Below, one piece after another: positions 1-11,241 of a stretch of DNA of 64,000 nt. The notes beneath the pieces were generated by a model. The model saw only the letters and a list, made by a program, of their open reading frames with translations, was not told the origin of the DNA and searched no databases. The position numbers and the translations under genes were made by a program. The DNA comes from Cubamyces lactineus (Eukaryota > Basidiomycota > Agaricomycetes > Polyporales > Polyporaceae). The stretch is taken from assembly GCA_022376465.1 (NCBI GenBank), contig JACDTU010000002.1:1736001-1800000 (forward strand), written 5' to 3'. Numbering within the stretch: the first letter of the stretch is position 1; each line of letters begins with the position of its first letter.

Positions 1-757
1 ATGTCGGCATGCTCGATGAGTGCCTCCGCCTGAAGATCATTGACCGGGTCAAGGTGGGCACCCCGCCGTCCCTCGCGCGAACGCACCCGGCTGACGCTGA
101 CGGCGCTGTCATTTGTAGAACATTATGAAACTTGCCCAGGGCGAGTACGTCGCGCTCGAGAACGTGGAGAACGTGTACAGCGGTTCGCCGCTTGTTGCGC
201 AGCTCTACGTGCACGGCGACTCGCTCCAGTCGTACCTCATCGCCGTCGTCGTGCCCGACCCGGTCCAGTTCGCAACCCTCGTCTCGCGCGTCAGGGGCAA
301 GCCCGTCTCGCCGACCGACCTCGCTGTGCTCGGGGAGGCCACGAAAGACCCGCAAGTGAACGCCGCTGTGCTCGCCGAGCTCACCAAGCAGGCGAAGAAG
401 CACGGTCTCAAGGGGTACGTCCCGCGTTTCGCGTTTCGCCTGTCTGCGTGCCCGCCATGACAGAGGAGGACTGACGCGCCGCGACCGCGCATCACCCCCC
501 TTTGCGCTGTCCGTTTAGCTTCGAGCAGGTCCGCCGGATTTACTTGACCCTGGAGGCACTCACGACCGAGAACGGCTGCCTGACGCCGACGTTGAAGATC
601 CGACGGTACGTCGCGCTGCCACTTAGGCATCCATCTCGCACATCGCCGGCCTCGCTGACGCGCCTGCCACTTACCCCTTGACAGCAAGGAGACGTACGAG
701 TACTTCAAGGCACCGCTTGACAGCCTCTACGCCCTCGGCGAACCGTCCAAGCTGTGA
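1..757 (+). CDS. Long-chain acyl-CoA synthetase, C-terminal part (partial)
   Basis: This is the 3' end of a fatty-acid-CoA ligase of the Faa1/Faa4 (ACSL) type, which activates long-chain fatty acids to acyl-CoA with ATP. Four exons can be spliced in one frame: about 1-53, 119-414, 519-605 and 685-757. The joined protein reads through the family hinge and C-terminal subdomain: IIDRVKNIMKLAQGEYVALE, then NVYSGSPLVAQLYVHGDS, then LTTENGCLTPTLKIRR, then KETYEYFKAPLDSLY. The lysine in TPTLKIRR lies where the catalytic lysine region of adenylate-forming enzymes is expected. The N-terminal AMP-binding domain lies left of the window. Family assignment is firm; which paralogue it is cannot be told. 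Confidence 0.93.
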
Positions 758-1450
758 TAGAGCCTACGCGCGCGGACTGCGCATCCTGCAGGGAAGGCGG
801 GATCCTGTGCTGATGATGGTGGTAGTGGTGGTGGTGCTTGGATATACCATTTCGTACGCCGATGGCCCAACGCCACGGCGTGGCGGCCACGGCTGCCGTC
901 GTTGTCGTCACCGTCGCTGTCGTCGCGCCCTCGGCTTACCCCGGTCTCGATCATCTCTCGGAAAAGGCACGCTGCTGTGTTGTAGTCTACAGACATTTTC
1001 TTCTAATCGTACTACGCGTTGTTACTGCGGTGCAGGGGCGGAGGGTGTACTCTGGCAGGCCGTGGGCTAGTAGTCTACAGTTAACAGTTACACCCTCATG
1101 GCGTGCGACTCGTGATGCGGAGCGGATGTGTGTGTGTGGTACAAGCGTCTTTCTCTCGTGTGCTGCGTGAGTGACGGTGCGACGTTGTGGGCATAAAGAG
1201 AAATTGATGGCAGGACGGGAATGATGTGGTGCTATGGGGAGGGGATGCGCGACGTTTAACGAGCTTGCGAGGACAGCCCGGAACGGACCCACGGATCGCA
1301 ATAAGATATCGAATATACCAGACGGAGCAACCGGACGGAGAAGGGCCCCTGGTCATGCGTGTTCGCCGGCGGCACCCTTCCATGATCTGAGGCCTCCTGG
1401 AGCTTGAAGCCTCAAGCCTCAAGCTTGAAGGTTCAGAGTGCATCGATACA
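758..1450. other. Intergenic region between convergent genes
   Basis: This stretch holds the 3' flank of the acyl-CoA synthetase and the 3' flank of the MFS transporter on the other strand. It contains a short GGT/GTG-rich run near 815-840. Several frames are open here, but none shows recognisable protein, so I see no gene. Confidence 0.6.
1401..1430. repeat. Short inverted/tandem repeat beyond the MFS stop codon
   Basis: Positions 1401-1407 (agcttga) can pair with 1419-1425 (tcaagct) around an 11-nt loop, and the heptamer gcctcaa is repeated in tandem in the middle. It lies about 20 bases downstream of the minus-strand MFS stop codon. It may sit in the 3' UTR, but a function is not shown. 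Confidence 0.4.
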
Positions 1451-3722
1451 TCACCGAGGCGGGGCCGCGCTTTGCCGCATGCCCTCGGCGATCCGGCGCG
1501 AGAGCGTGGTGCCCAGGAAGCAGATCGTGGTCATGACGAGCACCCAGAGGTACCGGAGGAGCACAAAGTCGTGCCCGATCGAGAACGCGAGGACGGAGCT
1601 CGCGAACGCGGGGCTGAACGAGCGCGATAGGCACTGTGGGGTGCGGTGCGGGACGCGCGGAGCCGATGTGGGGAGACGGGGGGGAGGGGGAGGGGGAGGA
1701 ATGGCAATGTCAGCGCAGATGTGGGGGTGTCGAGAGGCGGGGGACGTACCATAGCGAACTGCGCGATGCCGTTCGTAACGCCGAGCGAGGCGGGGTTCGG
1801 CGCGCTGTCTTTGACGAGGATCATGCTCACCCTGCACAGAAACGAAGAACAATCCCCGATCAATTCGCACTGTCCCTCCTTGACGCTGCAAAACGTAGGA
1901 CGTATGGGCACTCACGAGAACGCAAGCGCAGCGGTGCGCGAGATGGACAAGATGAGCCCGATGCCGAGCCACACGAGCGCGCGCGTCGTGGGCGCGAGCA
2001 CGCCGAAGGCCTCGTCGAGCGCGCCCCAGCGCGCGAGGATGTTCAGGCCGGGGAGGAGGACGAAGCAGAAGGGCCAGAGGCCCATGCAGAAGTTGTACAT
2101 GCGCGCGTGGTCGACGCGCCGCAGGACGATCGGCATGACGAGCAGCTGGAGGAGGATGGAGATGAGGCCCGAGATGGAGAGCGCGTAGCCGATTTGCGTG
2201 GCCTGGGTTGTTAGAGAGGTGAGGGAGAGAGTTAGTGGGTGGGTGGAATGATGGTTTGAGGCGAGAGGGATGAGGACGTACGTTGAAGGCGAGCCCGCCT
2301 TGTGGGAGGGAGGTGTAACAGAACAACACTTGAAGGTCGGTAGCGTGAGCGAGGTGTACACCTGCTCAAGAGCCATGGGACGTACCAAACGTAACATCGA
2401 ATCCTGTTGCACTGTAGACCCGAATCTTCAATGTCAAAGTCGTAACAAGACAACGGGCGGATTTTGTACTCACATAAAGGACAGGCCTGCTCCGCTCAGA
2501 CAGAGAGCACGAACAACAGGGATTTTCAAGAGCTGTTGTACACTCGCCGGTTCCGACGGCTTCTCAAACGAGCCATCACGGCACTCGGACATGGGAATAT
2601 TCTCCTTCTTTCGCGGTTGCAGGTTCGGGTGTGTCTAGGAACCGCGCCCGAAGGCATGTGCATGAAAGACGTAGCAATGCGTCATGGAGCACGCACCTCG
2701 CCCAAATAAAAGTAACCGTACGTGCAGCCTGCGAACGCTATAGCGGCCGCGGCGAGACAGGGCAGCAAGTACGGGTATCTCCGGAATAGTTCGGTGTCGA
2801 ACCATTGGGGGAATTTTGTCGCAGGGTTGGAGAGCAATCCACCCATTAGCGGGCTATGGAAACGGTTACTCGTGTCCATCTCACAGCTGCCAATGGTTGG
2901 TCGGACGCACCCAATGATTGCCCCCAGAGGCCAGCATAGCCCATAGAGGGGGAAAGCGATCGACTGATTCGTCGAGTCAGTGATCTCACCAAGAACAGAG
3001 TGAATGACCGCAATGTTCCCCGAGAACAATCCGCCTGATGAGCGATATCAAACCGGTCAAAATCGGGCCATTGGCGGGGGTGTCATCCAGAGAAGACGCA
3101 CCGAGACACCGAGCCAGTATGACACCACCGAGCGTGGTGGAGACACCCATGAACAGTGTGGCCAGACCGATACCGAAAATGCCGAGGAGGACAACTGGCC
3201 TGCGCCCGATGGTATCTTCGCGGTGGGAAATGTCAGCATACATCCATCTTCATTCACTCGTGAACGACAGGACACACCGGACACGCGCGCCCACTGGTAG
3301 ATAGAAACGACCTGAGCGATGGCAAAGCTGCTCTCCTGCGAATATGTGCCGATAAAGACGCGGTCAACCACAGCACCTTCCGGATTTGGCGCTATATATG
3401 AGGGAGGAGCGAGGCTTACCACCAGACCGCTGTAAAAGCCAATCTTGGAGTGATCCTCTGTGAGATGAAGGCGTTCCATCATCTCGTTCACGTAGGGGAA
3501 GATCTGGGTGAACGCAATGGGATCGACAAGCCTTACGGCACAGAGTGTCGCTAGCTGCGCCTTGGGGATCGGCGTGGTCCTGTCAGACCGGGGACTGGGC
3601 GCGCCCGAGTTTTGTTTCTCGAGCGCACTGTCGTCGCCGAGGGGATCATAGTCGTCGAGGAAACGACGGGCCTCTTCGCGCTGGGACGCGCTGCTCGGTG
3701 GGGTGTGGCAGTCTGCAGCCAT
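1451..3722 (-). CDS. MFS transporter, DHA1 / zinc-induced-facilitator-like type
   Basis: A 12-TM major facilitator superfamily carrier, presumably exporting a small solute at the plasma or vacuolar membrane. The start at 3722 begins with a soluble acidic N-terminus (MAADCHTPPSS). The first TM is RLVDPIAFTQIFPYVNEMM, and a spliced motif-A loop reads WARVSDTIGRRPVVLLG. Helices 4-5 read LFSGNIAVIHSVLGEITDST and WPLGAIIGPLMGG, the latter across an intron. The central loop has RDGSLEKPSEPASVQQLL, and the C-terminal half reads IGYALSISGLISILLQLLV and ARMYNFCMGLWPFCFVLLPG. The last exon ends SRRIAEGMRQSAAPPR. At least six introns interrupt it. The loop layout resembles fungal ZIF-like/YCR023c carriers. 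The substrate is unknown. Confidence 0.88.
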
Positions 3723-4444
3723 AGCGCCTCGTCACAGGTGGGGGCGGGGACAAGAAGGGGGGCGAGGCATGACTCCCAGGGGAAGGAGAGATTATATGGA
3801 TATAGAAGACGAGTGAAGCGCAAGAGTTCTGATCCACAACAATGGGACTTGACAAATCGTTTACGTCGTCTGAACAGCTGCCGCTCAGACCACCGCCCGG
3901 CAGCCCTCCACTGAGCTCAGGTGGGCCCCGGTTCCAGAGCGTTCGTGCCACCAAATTCCGCTCATGCGCACCACGGCAATCTGTTCGAGGTAACCGCGAA
4001 ACTGAGCTGGGCGAACTGAACGCCAGTCAAGATGAGGCTTGCGACGATCGATGATGTTCTTGAGCATGAGATTCGCCGAGCCAGGACGGTTGAGGCGACG
4101 ATATACGGTGGGAGCAGACGGCCATGGCAGGTGCCTGACGAGATTAGCAGCTGGCCGACCGTCCCTGCCCCGGCCGAGGACTCAGAGCACTGGCGGTGGC
4201 TCGATGCGATTGTGATTGCGGCATTTGAGCCGACTCCCAGCAATAAACCCCACGGCGCCCCGCGGTCCGGCCTAGCCCCCTTCCTAAGCGCCCCTACCCC
4301 GGTCCGAACAAACACAGCCAAACAGGAGGGTGGCACCGAGGACGGGTGAGAGAGCGATCAGGTCCTCCATCTTGTTTCCCAACCGCGACTTCGCCCAAAA
4401 CACAAAAAACATATATCCCTCCTGTATTAACCACCCAGCTAACG
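3723..4444. other. Divergent intergenic region, no confident gene
   Basis: This lies between the start codons of the MFS transporter (-) and the gene at 4445 (+), so it holds their 5' regions. Open frames exist on both strands (for example 3962-4336 on minus and 4032-4349 on plus) because the DNA is GC-rich. I recognise neither product. A decayed coding sequence is possible but unsupported. Confidence 0.5.
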
Positions 4445-5313
4445 ATGAGCTTTAATTCAAACGACAACCGCGTCCTCGTCGCCCCTCGCCCCGTCCGCAT
4501 CGCCACCGGTGCCGCTCCTTTCCATTTCCCCGCCTCTCCCGTCTCCCATCGTCCCCGCTCCCGCGCTGCCCTCCTCTCCGCCGCAACCGACGCTCTCGAT
4601 CGTCTCATGCTCGCAGAGGACTCTGGAGATCACCAGCAGCACAGCGTTGCAGAGCTTTCCGAAAAAGACAGCCTATCCCCCCGCCCATCTCCCCGGTACG
4701 TGTCCCGATCTGCGTTTCACTGAATCTCATTATCCGATAAGATCGAGTGGACCTACTCGGACTCTATGTGCAGTGTCAATGCCTCTCTCTCATCCGATCT
4801 GTCTCAGCGAGGCTCAATGTGTACCTTTCCACAGATCCACTCCTGCGGAAGCACTAGAAGAGTTCCTCTCCATTCTCCAGCATCCGACCGCCTTTCGGTT
4901 CCAGCCCACTTCTCCTGTCATGAGGCCCACCAACGCTCACTTTTTCGCATACCGCCGTCAGACGCCCTGCAGCCTGAGCCCCTCTCTGCCCTCCGAAGGT
5001 CTTGGATTGACTCTTGCTGATGTTGACGAAAAGTCGGCCGACGGTATGCCTTACAGCTTTAGATTCATAGGCAACTCTCTTGGTAGGTCTTCGTCCTTGA
5101 TCAACTTGAATACTCTGAGCTCACAGAATTACAGGATCGCCTGTTTCACGAGTGCAGACTCGCAACCCTTTCACCCGGTACGAGAATGGAGTGGCTGGAC
5201 TCCTGCGTCCCCCTTCATCCATGTCTCCTTCCCCCAGTGCGACGCTCCCGCCTGCAGCTATTCCGCTCCCGTCTCCCACTCCGGACGAGATGGAAGCGGA
5301 GATTGCGATATAG
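4445..5313 (+). CDS. Hypothetical Ser/Pro-rich protein, likely basidiomycete-restricted
   Basis: No named family is recognised. Start ATG 4445 gives MSFNSNDNRVLVAPRPVRIA. A splice 4696-4834 keeps frame and yields SPRSTPAEALEEFLSILQHP. A second intron near 5083-5133 joins SFRFIGNSLG to SPVSRVQTRNPFTRYENG. The protein ends PTPDEMEAEIAI at the stop 5311-5313. It is therefore about 200 residues, rich in Ser and Pro, with a likely amphipathic helix at PAEALEEFLSIL. There is no signal peptide or membrane segment. Intron 1 is long for this window (139 nt), so an extra small exon within it is possible. The consistent frame across both splices supports a real gene; the function is unknown. Confidence 0.6.
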
Positions 5314-6017
5314 ACTCCGGGCCCCGAGTTGTCAACGCTCACGACCCCTATGGCATGTTTACGCCACTCATCCTTTCTCCCTCCCTGCTATCGCTGCTCA
5401 TATTCCCCAACACGCACGCGCAGCATCGGTAGATCACGATATTCCATCACCATCTCGCGTCTCACTCGTATCATATCATCTATTCATCTAACTTACGACT
5501 TACCACGCGACGGTCAAGATATCCTCCTGCTGCCGACCTCGCATCATGTATCTTTGCTATCGATTTTTTCTGACTCTACGTCTCGACTTTCTTGTGGTAT
5601 AGCGGTCCCCCATTCTTTCAGCTTTTTCTTACGTCTGTTCGCTCGTGATTTGCAGATATGTATACGAACTAAAGGAATTTGTACTTCACATGTAATGCAG
5701 TTATTTCAATATACACAGCCGTGCACGAGGGACGACACCTGAGTAGCAGTTGAGCTGCCAGCATGTTGTGTAGACGATTCGAAGGGCGTGGTGTCAGGCG
5801 ATTGCAGCATCCAAATCTGCGGATGTACCAAGTACATGTACAATGTGTGGTACCCAAACGCTGCAGTGCAACTTGTCCCGAACGTCGATGCGTCAGCGTC
5901 ACACACCAGACGACTCCGAAGAGGCCCAGCCACATTGGATCACCAAAGTCGTCCTTCCAGAGCGGCGAGTACCTCCCGGCCGATGCGCCCTTTCATCGCC
6001 AGTACTGACGTCGCTAA
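5314..6017. other. Intergenic region upstream of the PIG-Y-like gene
   Basis: This is the 3' flank of the preceding gene and the 5' region of the next. One plus-strand frame is open from about 5843 into the PIG-Y-like exon, so a longer N-terminus starting at 5888 cannot be ruled out. Nothing else is recognised. Confidence 0.5.
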
Positions 6018-6416
6018 TGCCAACTACGCCACGCCACAACGGTCAAACATATGTGTATATATGTGGATGCAGATCTGAGGCAGCTCCGCGCCCGAGCCCC
6101 GCCGTCGGGTACGCCATCCTCGCAGGCTCGCTCCTCTTCCTCCTCGGGGCGTCCTATGCCGTGTTCTTCAGCGCGTTCCTCCCGAGGACGGGTATATGGG
6201 TGCGTACCATCCACGCGAATCGTCACCATGATCGTCGCTGTGCGTACAAAGCTGACTGGACTTGCGCGTTCGGATGCGGTCTCGGGGGGCAAATAGGTGC
6301 TCGACGTCCTCGCGGAAGACAGGCATTACAAGTATCTGGTGATCACGCTCGTCCCGACGAGCACCTGGTTTGTGATCGCGAATTGGGTGGGGTGGCAGTA
6401 CTACCGGAATTCGTGA
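6018..6416 (+). CDS. PIGY: PIG-Y-like subunit of GPI-N-acetylglucosaminyltransferase
   Basis: A small two-helix ER membrane protein matching the PIG-Y pattern. PIG-Y is a subunit of the complex that starts GPI-anchor synthesis by moving GlcNAc to phosphatidylinositol. Exon 1 (to 6199) has the first helix, YAILAGSLLFLLGASYAVFF, followed by SAFLPRTGIW. A 97-nt intron (6200-6296, GT-AG) joins in frame to VLDVLAEDRHYKYLVITLVP. The second helix is STWFVIANWVGWQYYRNS, then stop at 6414-6416. The short loop, second helix and Trp-rich basic end resemble vertebrate PIG-Y (71 aa). The start is uncertain: ATG 6018 gives about 100 residues, and ATG 5888 is an in-frame alternative. Identity is by pattern only. 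Confidence 0.68.
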
Positions 6417-6867
6417 GGCGTACCTCTAAGGGTAGCTGGACGTCGTAGCATACTGTAACGACCTTACCTACTCCGGCTGTTATTCCCTCCGTCTTGTGCT
6501 AATTCTCCCGTATTGCGGGATGTCCTCGGCTGGTTCATAACAGCAATCAAGCTGCCAAGTCTGACTGTGAGTAGTCCTAGTGATAGGCAAGATGGATTAA
6601 GGGACTCCATACGATAGCATACATGACATAGCGACATGGGAGGTGCAGTACTCGAACACAAAGACAAGGGCGAGGAAGAATGACAACACGACAGACGAGC
6701 AGACAGCATGAATATCCAGTCACGGTGGGTGCGTCCGAGGCAAAAACAAGCACGCAAAGACAAAGACAAAATAAGTTATGCAAAACCAAGAACAGTCCCT
6801 CTCCTGCTCACTCCGCGGATCTGCTGCATTGCGCGGTCCGCGCGCCGTGGCACGGACGACGATCGTC
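6417..6867. other. Convergent intergenic region
   Basis: This lies between the stop codons of the PIG-Y-like gene (+) and SFI1 (-). It should contain both 3' UTRs. No coding or RNA feature is recognised. Confidence 0.6.
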
Positions 6868-9800
6868 TCAAAGCGGCTCGGGCGAGTACGCCCGCTCGGT
6901 CGGTGCGCGCGCCTTCCTCCGCACCTCCTTCAACTCGCTCCACAAGCTGCTCCGCGGCGGATCGCCCGCGACGCTGGACGGGGCGCTCTTCAGCGGGCGC
7001 ACGACGTCCCGTTGCCACCTCGCAATCCCGCCGTACACCGACGACGGTGCCCGCGTGGGCTCTGGTTCTGGTTGGGGGTCTGCGGGCTCGGGACTCGCCG
7101 CGCGCGAAGTGGTATAGCGAGAACGAGTAGAAAGTTTCGGCCGTTCGGGAGAACGGCGGGTACGCTCAGGGGAGCCCGAACGCGGCCGGCTTTCGAGAAG
7201 ACTAGCCAGCCCCCGACGGGCAGGCGTGGGTCTGGAGAAGAGCGACTTTGCTGCGGGAGGTGGTGCGTCGCTCTCGTCCTCCGTGGGAGAGGGCTGGCGT
7301 GGGACGCGGGGGGTCATTCGTGGTCGTAGAGGTGCAGATAGGGTGGGCGGTCGGATAGATTGCTGAACCTGCCGCGGCACGGCGGGGGTGAGGTTGAGGT
7401 AACGGGCGCGGCTAGAGAGCGGTTCCGCATGGTGAGCATTCACGCGTGTTGGGCGACGGACGCTGCACTTACGCAATAGCCTTTAGTTCGACCTTATTCT
7501 TATGCGCCTTCTTCCAGTGCTCGAACGCTTTCGCTGCGGGTGGAGTCAGTCATGCGTCGCGGGTGCGCAAGCGAAGACGTACAGAGCGTGATGCGGCGAT
7601 CCATCTCCCGGGCAGTTTTCGCCTGCAGAGCGCGCGGCATCGCGTCTCTCCACTTGCGCCAGTGCTTCGCCTTGAGATTCGAAGCGTGGAATCGCACCGC
7701 GGGTAGCGACTGTTCCTGGACGTCAGAGATGCACTCGCACGCTATACTGGATCTGTACGTACTCGAGACTTCGAGTGCCACACGGCAAAGGCGCGGAACA
7801 TGAGGCCCTTCTGGCGCTGCTTGATGAACGTGTCCGCCTGAGTAAAGTTAGCATTAGCCCGCTGGGACAATCTACGGGGCCTTACCATTGGCTGCAGCCG
7901 GATATCCAGGAAACGCTCCCGCCACTTGTCCCAGGCGGCTGCGACCACCGTCAGCTTGAACTCGTCTTCTCGTTCCTGAAGATACAGCCGCCTGTGCCGA
8001 GCCTTCCTAGCTGCTGCCAGCCAGCGATAGAACATCTTACGCATGTTCTCTGCGAGATACGTCAGCATGCAGAGATACTGGGGCGGGCGGTTGCATGAAT
8101 TTGACTAACCTTCCCGCTTGACATCTTGATAGCTTTCCATGAGACTGAGCTCGTCAACATGCCGCTTGCAAAGGGCTTTCCATTTCTTGTACGAACGTCT
8201 GTGCAAACGTAAGGATTACAAGGATCGAAAAGAGGCCCAGAGACTTGTCCACTTACAAAAGCAGAGCGCGGTCATACTTCTGGGCCATCTCAAGCTCTTG
8301 GAACTTGATATCAGCGACGCGGCTTGTCCAATGAGTCAACGCCTCGGTCATGATTCGCTGAAGAAACAGTCAGAATATAGCTATGAGGAGATACTTGAGG
8401 AACATACCGTGGCCACTCTCTGTTGGATCACTTGTTCAGCTAGTCTTAGTTCACGTTGATGTTTGGTGCGCTCAAGCCAGTCTGAAGATCGCCATTAGTG
8501 ACCAGACAAGTTACTACGCCAGAGATGCTTACCGCGGAAGTACTGTATCACCGTACGCCGTTGGAACTCCTTTAGCTTCCGCTCCCGTTGCTTCTCAGCA
8601 GCCTTGGCCTTCCAGACATGCAGACACCTTCGTAACAACAGTTGCTTCTGTGCACTCTTTGCCTGTTTGACCATGCGAAGCTTAGCACGCAGCTGCAAGC
8701 GCCAGTTCAATAGCATCTTGTACTGCAACTGGGCTTTATGGTAATGGATGGCGAAGGTTTGGGCGTTTTGATGCGAATTGTAGGCATTGCGCCACTTCTG
8801 GAAGGAAGCGGATGCCAACACTGAGGAAGAGCGCGTAGCGAAGAGCTGGGCCAGTTCTGACAGGGACCGTTGAGTACCGACGTCGCCATATCGCGTGAAA
8901 TCCACTGACCTTCTCGCTCCTTCTGCTCATCCATTCGTTGCTTCATGATGGTCCAGGCTTGCCGCATCAGACGAATGTTGCGAACGCGCGTAAGCAGCTT
9001 GCCCCTTTCATGCGCCTTCCATACACGCATCACAGCCCGGACAAGTACTTCGTCCTGTCGCGCGACGTGCTTGGCAGCACGGTTCTCGAGGGTCTATAAC
9101 AAGACCATCAGTCACGGCCGGACATGCCGCATAGAATGACGCACCCGTATCCGTTGCTGTGCCGTTTTCCATTTGCGCAGAGCCTGCTTCACGACTAGCT
9201 TGTCGTGGAACTCGTCGGCTACACGGTAATCCTCACTGTTATTATAGTTAGGAACTGGCGGTCAGGTAGCAAGCATAGGACTCACAAGTGCTTCCTCCAA
9301 GTATCGATCGCGCTGGCCATGATACGGAGGTCTACTCTGTCGCGGAGGGCCCTCTCAGCTAAACGCAACTGCGTTGCGCGTCGCCAAGTGTCCCAAGAAT
9401 GCTCGACGGCTTTCTCATCCTTGGCATAGGTGAAGTGCTCAGCGGCTGCCTCTAGCTCGTCCAAACGTCGCATTCGACTCTTCCACCGGTCAAAGAATCG
9501 CACAAGAATTCTCTGCGCAAATTGTGTTTGCAGAGTCTGTAAGTGGTACGCATGTCGCCATTTCGCCCACATATCCTTCTTGAGCACCAGCTCATCGCGC
9601 TCGCGAAGAATCTTCATCCGTGCACGCATTTCCTCTTTCCAACGGGATTGCTTCTTTTCCCTGAACTTGAGCTTCCATATGTGCAGTGCACGCTTGAGAC
9701 ATCGTCGGTTAGAAAGGGCCGCTACTCGCGTGTAGAGCTCCTGTCGTGCCGCCGTTCGCCTACGCCAGTGCTGAAGAGCCCGCCGCAGTATGAGTGAGTC

Positions 9801-11071
9801 GCGAGCCTCGGAAATTTGCTCCCCGGTTGTCTACGGGAAATTTCAGTCAACGTTCATCATTGCGACGGCTAACTTACGATGATCCACTGATAACCTTGCT
9901 TCCAGACCTCCCAACACCGTTCGACGAGGCGACTCCTGTAGTACTCATCTGCAGTCTTCTCGTCCTGCGCCATCCTGATGTTCTTCCAGGCTTCATCGGC
10001 ATCAATAACACTACCTCTGCGTTCTCTCTGTGAGGGCGGCTGGGTAATGGGTCGTGGAGCAGTCGGCACTATAGGAGAGGCTGCTGCGGGAGAACGGATG
10101 TCTCTAGCTCTCTGCACCAAAGCGGAGACTTTCTCCTTCGCAGATAGCCCTGCGTCTCGAACAGCTGCCCCGTAGGAGGGTGGGACGGTGGAGGATGCTT
10201 GAGTGGTCTCTGTTGCTGCAGTAGTCTCAGCGTCCCATCGTATATTTGTACGAGCCCCTACGGCTCTCCGAGCAATATCTTGATGCAGGTGAACGCGCGA
10301 GTCGAGTGTGGAAGAGGGCGGGCCTGTGTCCAAGCCAAGGGAATTGTTGGTCGTGACTGTTGCAGGGGACATGAATGGGCGTCGTGGTCGTGGGGTATCA
10401 CTGTGGGAGTAGGTATTCGTGCGGTGACTGAATGGTGTGGGCTGCACTTCAGTACCGTCATCGGTGCGGGTTGTATCATCTTGATGTGAGCTGAGCGTGA
10501 AGGTATCGTCGCGGCGAGCATGTCTCGAGGTTGGTGCCGGTGTAGACTTCGCTGGCGTAGGAGTTGTGCGCGGGATGTGTGTTCTGCGCCCACCTTTTGC
10601 ACCACTAGATGAGGCGTATCCCTGCTGGTCCTTCACCATTTTCCACTTGTCCGCCCAACTCTTCCCCTTGAGCGTACCGATCTTCAGGAGCTTGCCATAA
10701 TAGACCACTTCGTTCTGAGGATCAAGGCCGCGCTCTTGCAAGACATCATTGTACGTTTTGAAGACCGTGAGGAAGGTAGATGCAGTGGCGGGTGCACGAT
10801 TGATGACCTCGTCTATGAAGTCGATCTCTTCAGGAGTGAGGCCGACGAGTTCGGGCGCACATGCACCAGACGCGCGCGAGTCGTCAGTGTAATCAGAGAT
10901 GATCGTAGAAGGCCCTGCGACAGGTCGCGGTGGTGGTGAAGCGCGAGTAGGGCGAAAATAGGACATGTAGAGCAGAGGATCCTCACCAGCCGAAGTGCAT
11001 AGTGGACGAGCGAGACAAGACGCACTTCGCTTGTGGCGGACAACAACTCTCGCGTCGAGCGCGTCTGCCAC
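6868..11071 (-). CDS. SFI1: Sfi1-type centrin-binding spindle pole body protein
   Basis: A long, many-exon gene encoding serial Sfi1 repeats: helical units of about 23-35 residues with a W-x-x-(W/A) core that each bind one centrin/Cdc31 on the half-bridge used in spindle pole body duplication. Visible units include DMWAKWRHAYHLQTLQTQFA, ILVRFFDRWKSRMRRLDELE, HSWDTWRRATQLRLAERALR, LRRCLHVWKAKAAEKQ and VEHCWEVWKQG-like repeats. The N-terminus has a conserved helical patch (TPEEIDFIDEVINRAPATAS) followed by Ser/Thr/Pro-rich linker. The C-terminus is a basic, Ser/Pro/Arg-rich tail (for example SRPRSGSPERTRRSPERPK) ending at 6868. The start 11071 (MADALDARVVV) is the longest; MSYFRPTRAS near 10965 is an alternative. 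The fold assignment is strong. Confidence 0.9.
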
Positions 11072-11241
11072 GTGATCCTGTTACGCTGAGAGACGGCGCC
11101 TATTCGCCTTAGCCGACTCGAAGTTCGCCGGGTATTCAATCCATATGTTACATCTACGATTACAACGAAGTACACAGTGCGACGACAGTCAACAATAGCT
11201 AATAGCTGTACATAATCCACGATGTCTGGGTCTTCGTCCGA

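Noticed and set aside
3962..4349. Overlapping open frames on both strands upstream of the gene at 4445
   Set aside because: Both are open because of GC-rich composition. Neither has a recognisable domain or good splice connections.
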